Positions 53,690 through 55,032 of a stretch of DNA of 55,032 bases are shown here, in pieces. The translations under genes and the position numbers were made by a program. The notes below the pieces were generated by a model. The model saw nothing but the letters and a program-made list of their open reading frames with translations. It did no database searches and was not told the origin of the DNA. Origin of the DNA: Acidithiobacillus sp. HP-2 (GTDB taxonomy: Bacteria; Pseudomonadota; Gammaproteobacteria; Acidithiobacillales; Acidithiobacillaceae); assembly GCF_015100155.1 (NCBI RefSeq), contig NZ_JACKZA010000018.1, forward strand, positions 1 through 55,032, given 5' to 3'. Each line of letters begins with the position of its first letter. Position 1 is the first letter of the stretch.

Positions 53690-54646
53690 ATGAAAATTCC
53701 TGTATTCAGAACGGCATTAGTGGCTACCGCAAGTTTTTTGCCGATTTCATTACTCCTTCTGATAATTTTTTTGGCCGTGTATTCATGGCCGGCTATTCAG
53801 TATAATCAATTTCATTTTTTATGGACGAATGATTGGAATCTTGGCAATCTTTATGGTAACCCGGTTTCAGTAAATGGGCATCAAATCATGCCTGGTGCCA
53901 AGTATGGCATCTGGTTTCTGGTCGTGGGGACGATTGCCAGTTCGGTACTGGCGATGCTTATTGCCATGCCTATCGCTATTGGCGCAGCCTATTTTCTCAG
54001 TGAAGGCATTCGTAAAACCTGGTCAGGGCCCTTATCCTTATTTGTCGATCTGCTCGCTGCCATTCCCAGTGTAGTATATGGTTTATGGGGATATGCTTTG
54101 CTGGTGCCGCTATTTGGGCACACCATTTTTCCCTTTTTGGCAAAGACTTTTTCTTTTATTCCTTTCCTGAATGGCGAAGCGGGAAGCGGTTATGGGCTAT
54201 TGACCTCTGCTTTTGTCTTGGCAGTCATGATCATTCCCCTGATTTCGGCGACGCTGCGTGAATCTATCCAGATGACAGAACCTGCCTTGAAAGAGGCTGG
54301 CCTGAGCCTTGGTTTGAATCGCCTTGAAGTTTTTTGGCATATTGTTTTGCCTAAGCTAAGAACCGTCTTGATCGGCGTAGGGATTTTGGCGTTGGGGCGG
54401 GCTTTGGGTGAAACCATGGCGGTATTGATGGTCAGTGGTAATGCCCTTAACTACTTACCCAATAATATTTATGCTCCCATTTCAACCATGGCGGCATTTA
54501 TTGCCTCGCAGCTGGATAGTGCACTGCAAGATCCAACCAATATGGCTGTTGAAGCATTATCTGAAATAGCCCTGGTGTTATTGCTGATTACGGTGGTTGT
54601 CAATATAGCTGCCAGAATGATGTTATGGATGGCAAAGGTCCGCTGA
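53690..54646 (+). CDS. pstC: Phosphate ABC transporter permease PstC
   Basis: A 318-residue inner-membrane permease with about six membrane segments and the binding-protein-dependent transport signature (TEPALKEAGLSLGLNRLEVF, LGRALGETMAVLMVSG). A Gly-rich periplasmic loop follows the first segment. PstA and PstB should come next; instead an IS200/IS605 element begins 27 bases after the stop, so the operon may be interrupted or continue beyond the window. Confidence 0.93.
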   Translation: MKIPVFRTALVATASFLPISLLLLIIFLAVYSWPAIQYNQFHFLWTNDWNLGNLYGNPVSVNGHQIMPGAKYGIWFLVVGTIASSVLAMLIAMPIAIGAAYFLSEGIRKTWSGPLSLFVDLLAAIPSVVYGLWGYALLVPLFGHTIFPFLAKTFSFIPFLNGEAGSGYGLLTSAFVLAVMIIPLISATLRESIQMTEPALKEAGLSLGLNRLEVFWHIVLPKLRTVLIGVGILALGRALGETMAVLMVSGNALNYLPNNIYAPISTMAAFIASQLDSALQDPTNMAVEALSEIALVLLLITVVVNIAARMMLWMAKVR

Positions 54647-54672
54647 TGGCTATTAACCAAAAATAGGAAATC

Positions 54673-55009
54673 CCCCGGCTCTGCCGGGGTGACAGTAGAT
54701 GTTTGACATATAGGGGAGTCCATCGGAGAACCGACGTTGTGAGCCGCCAAGCACACGATGAAGGAGAAACCGATGGACGAAGGATTGAGCCTAAGGCACA
54801 GCAAGTGGGAGTGCAAATATCACATAGTATTTATTCCGAAGTGCCGACGTAGGGTGTTGTACGGTCAGTTACGGAATGATCTTGGGGAGGTATTTCGGGC
54901 TTTGGCCCGGCATAAGGAAAGCCGGATAGAAGAAGGGCATCTGATGGTAGACCATGTTCATATGCTGATTTCGATACCGCCGAAGTACGCAGTATCCAGT
55001 GTGGTGGGT
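54673..55009 (+). mobile_element. IS200/IS605-family element, 5' part
   Basis: The hairpin CCCCGGC-TCT-GCCGGGG (54673-54689) lies 85 bases before the transposase ATG, as expected for the left end of an IS200/IS605 element, which moves as single-stranded DNA and has no inverted terminal repeats. It lies right behind pstC. The body is cut short at 55009 by a fold-back of its own sequence. Confidence 0.75.
54774..55009 (+). CDS. tnpA: IS200/IS605 TnpA transposase, N-terminal part
   Basis: Reads MDEGLSLRHSKWECKYHIVF then IPKCRRRVLYGQL, and GHLMVDHVHMLISIPPKYAV containing the HUH nuclease motif (His-Val-His). The family then continues SSVVGYIKGKSA; here the last native codons are GTG GTG GGT at 55001-55009. 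GAAGGAG precedes the ATG. The catalytic Tyr helix lies beyond the break. Confidence 0.85.
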
Positions 55010-55032
55010 GCCCTTGATGTAACCCACCACAC
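54999..55032. repeat. Fold-back palindrome at the window edge
   Basis: GTGTGGTGGGT (54999-55009) is repeated as its exact reverse complement ACCCACCACAC at 55022-55032. The intervening bases GCCCTTGATGTA are the reverse complement of TACATCAAGGGC, the codons (YIKG) expected to follow in this transposase. So from 55010 the sequence runs back along its own complementary strand. Confidence 0.8.

Overview
The window reads as chromosome of an acidophilic, sulfur- or iron-oxidising gammaproteobacterium-like organism, most likely Acidithiobacillus or a close relative. This is inferred from the protein character of the core genes, the ffs-dnaX-ybaB-recR and rlmN-pilW-rodZ-ispG-hisS-yfgM-bamB-der gene orders, a stand-alone DsrE-family protein and several insertion-sequence families. 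Species cannot be fixed from the sequence alone.

The left 27 kb is accessory DNA. (1) 1-320 is the end of an IS66-family element that has cut off the 3' end of an OprI-like lipoprotein gene. (2) 751-11435 is an AT-rich exopolysaccharide locus: galU on the minus strand, then, behind a near-perfect sigma-54 promoter and three degenerate ~102-bp repeats, a KpsE/Wzz-like copolymerase, a Wza-like export lipoprotein, a small unknown, an OpgH-like glucosyltransferase, two NAD-dependent epimerase/dehydratases and a VpsR-like sigma-54 activator. (3) 11709-14912 is an orphan phage tail-spike-like gene whose start codon lies in the terminal repeat of a decayed ISL3 element. (4) 15.3-18 kb holds wrbA, an IS200/IS605 fragment and an ADP-ribosylglycohydrolase-family gene. 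(5) 18.0-25.9 kb is an integrated island. It contains a regulator, a divergent Lon-like AAA+ ATPase without a protease domain, and a metallophosphoesterase. This trio is bracketed by arrays of 11-bp repeats in opposite orientation, followed by an unknown 446-residue protein, an AlpA-like regulator, a tyrosine integrase and a tRNA-Ser 3'-end-like sequence. The bracketed trio is the best candidate here for an undescribed system.

The right 28 kb is mostly housekeeping and densely packed, with many ATGA or GTGA overlaps: a TDT-family transporter; SRP RNA, dnaX (with an in-phase A AAA AAG slippery site), ybaB, recR; amtB, nnrD, bioA, a CBS protein, tsaE, mutL, miaA; a four-gene fusaric-acid-type efflux operon; ndk, rlmN, pilW, rodZ, ispG, hisS, yfgM, bamB, der, a VanZ-like gene, sixA; dsrE with a strong terminator; then pstS-pstC behind a Pho box. 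An IS200/IS605 element follows pstC where pstA would be expected. The last 34 bases form a fold-back palindrome that looks like an assembly or contig-end artefact.

Functionally, the EPS locus makes a sugar-nucleotide pool (GalU, SDR enzymes), polymerises glucose (OpgH-like) and exports polymer (KpsE/Wza), probably under sigma-54 and VpsR-type control. The core block supplies DNA replication and repair, tRNA modification, outer-membrane assembly, isoprenoid, biotin, ammonium and phosphate functions.
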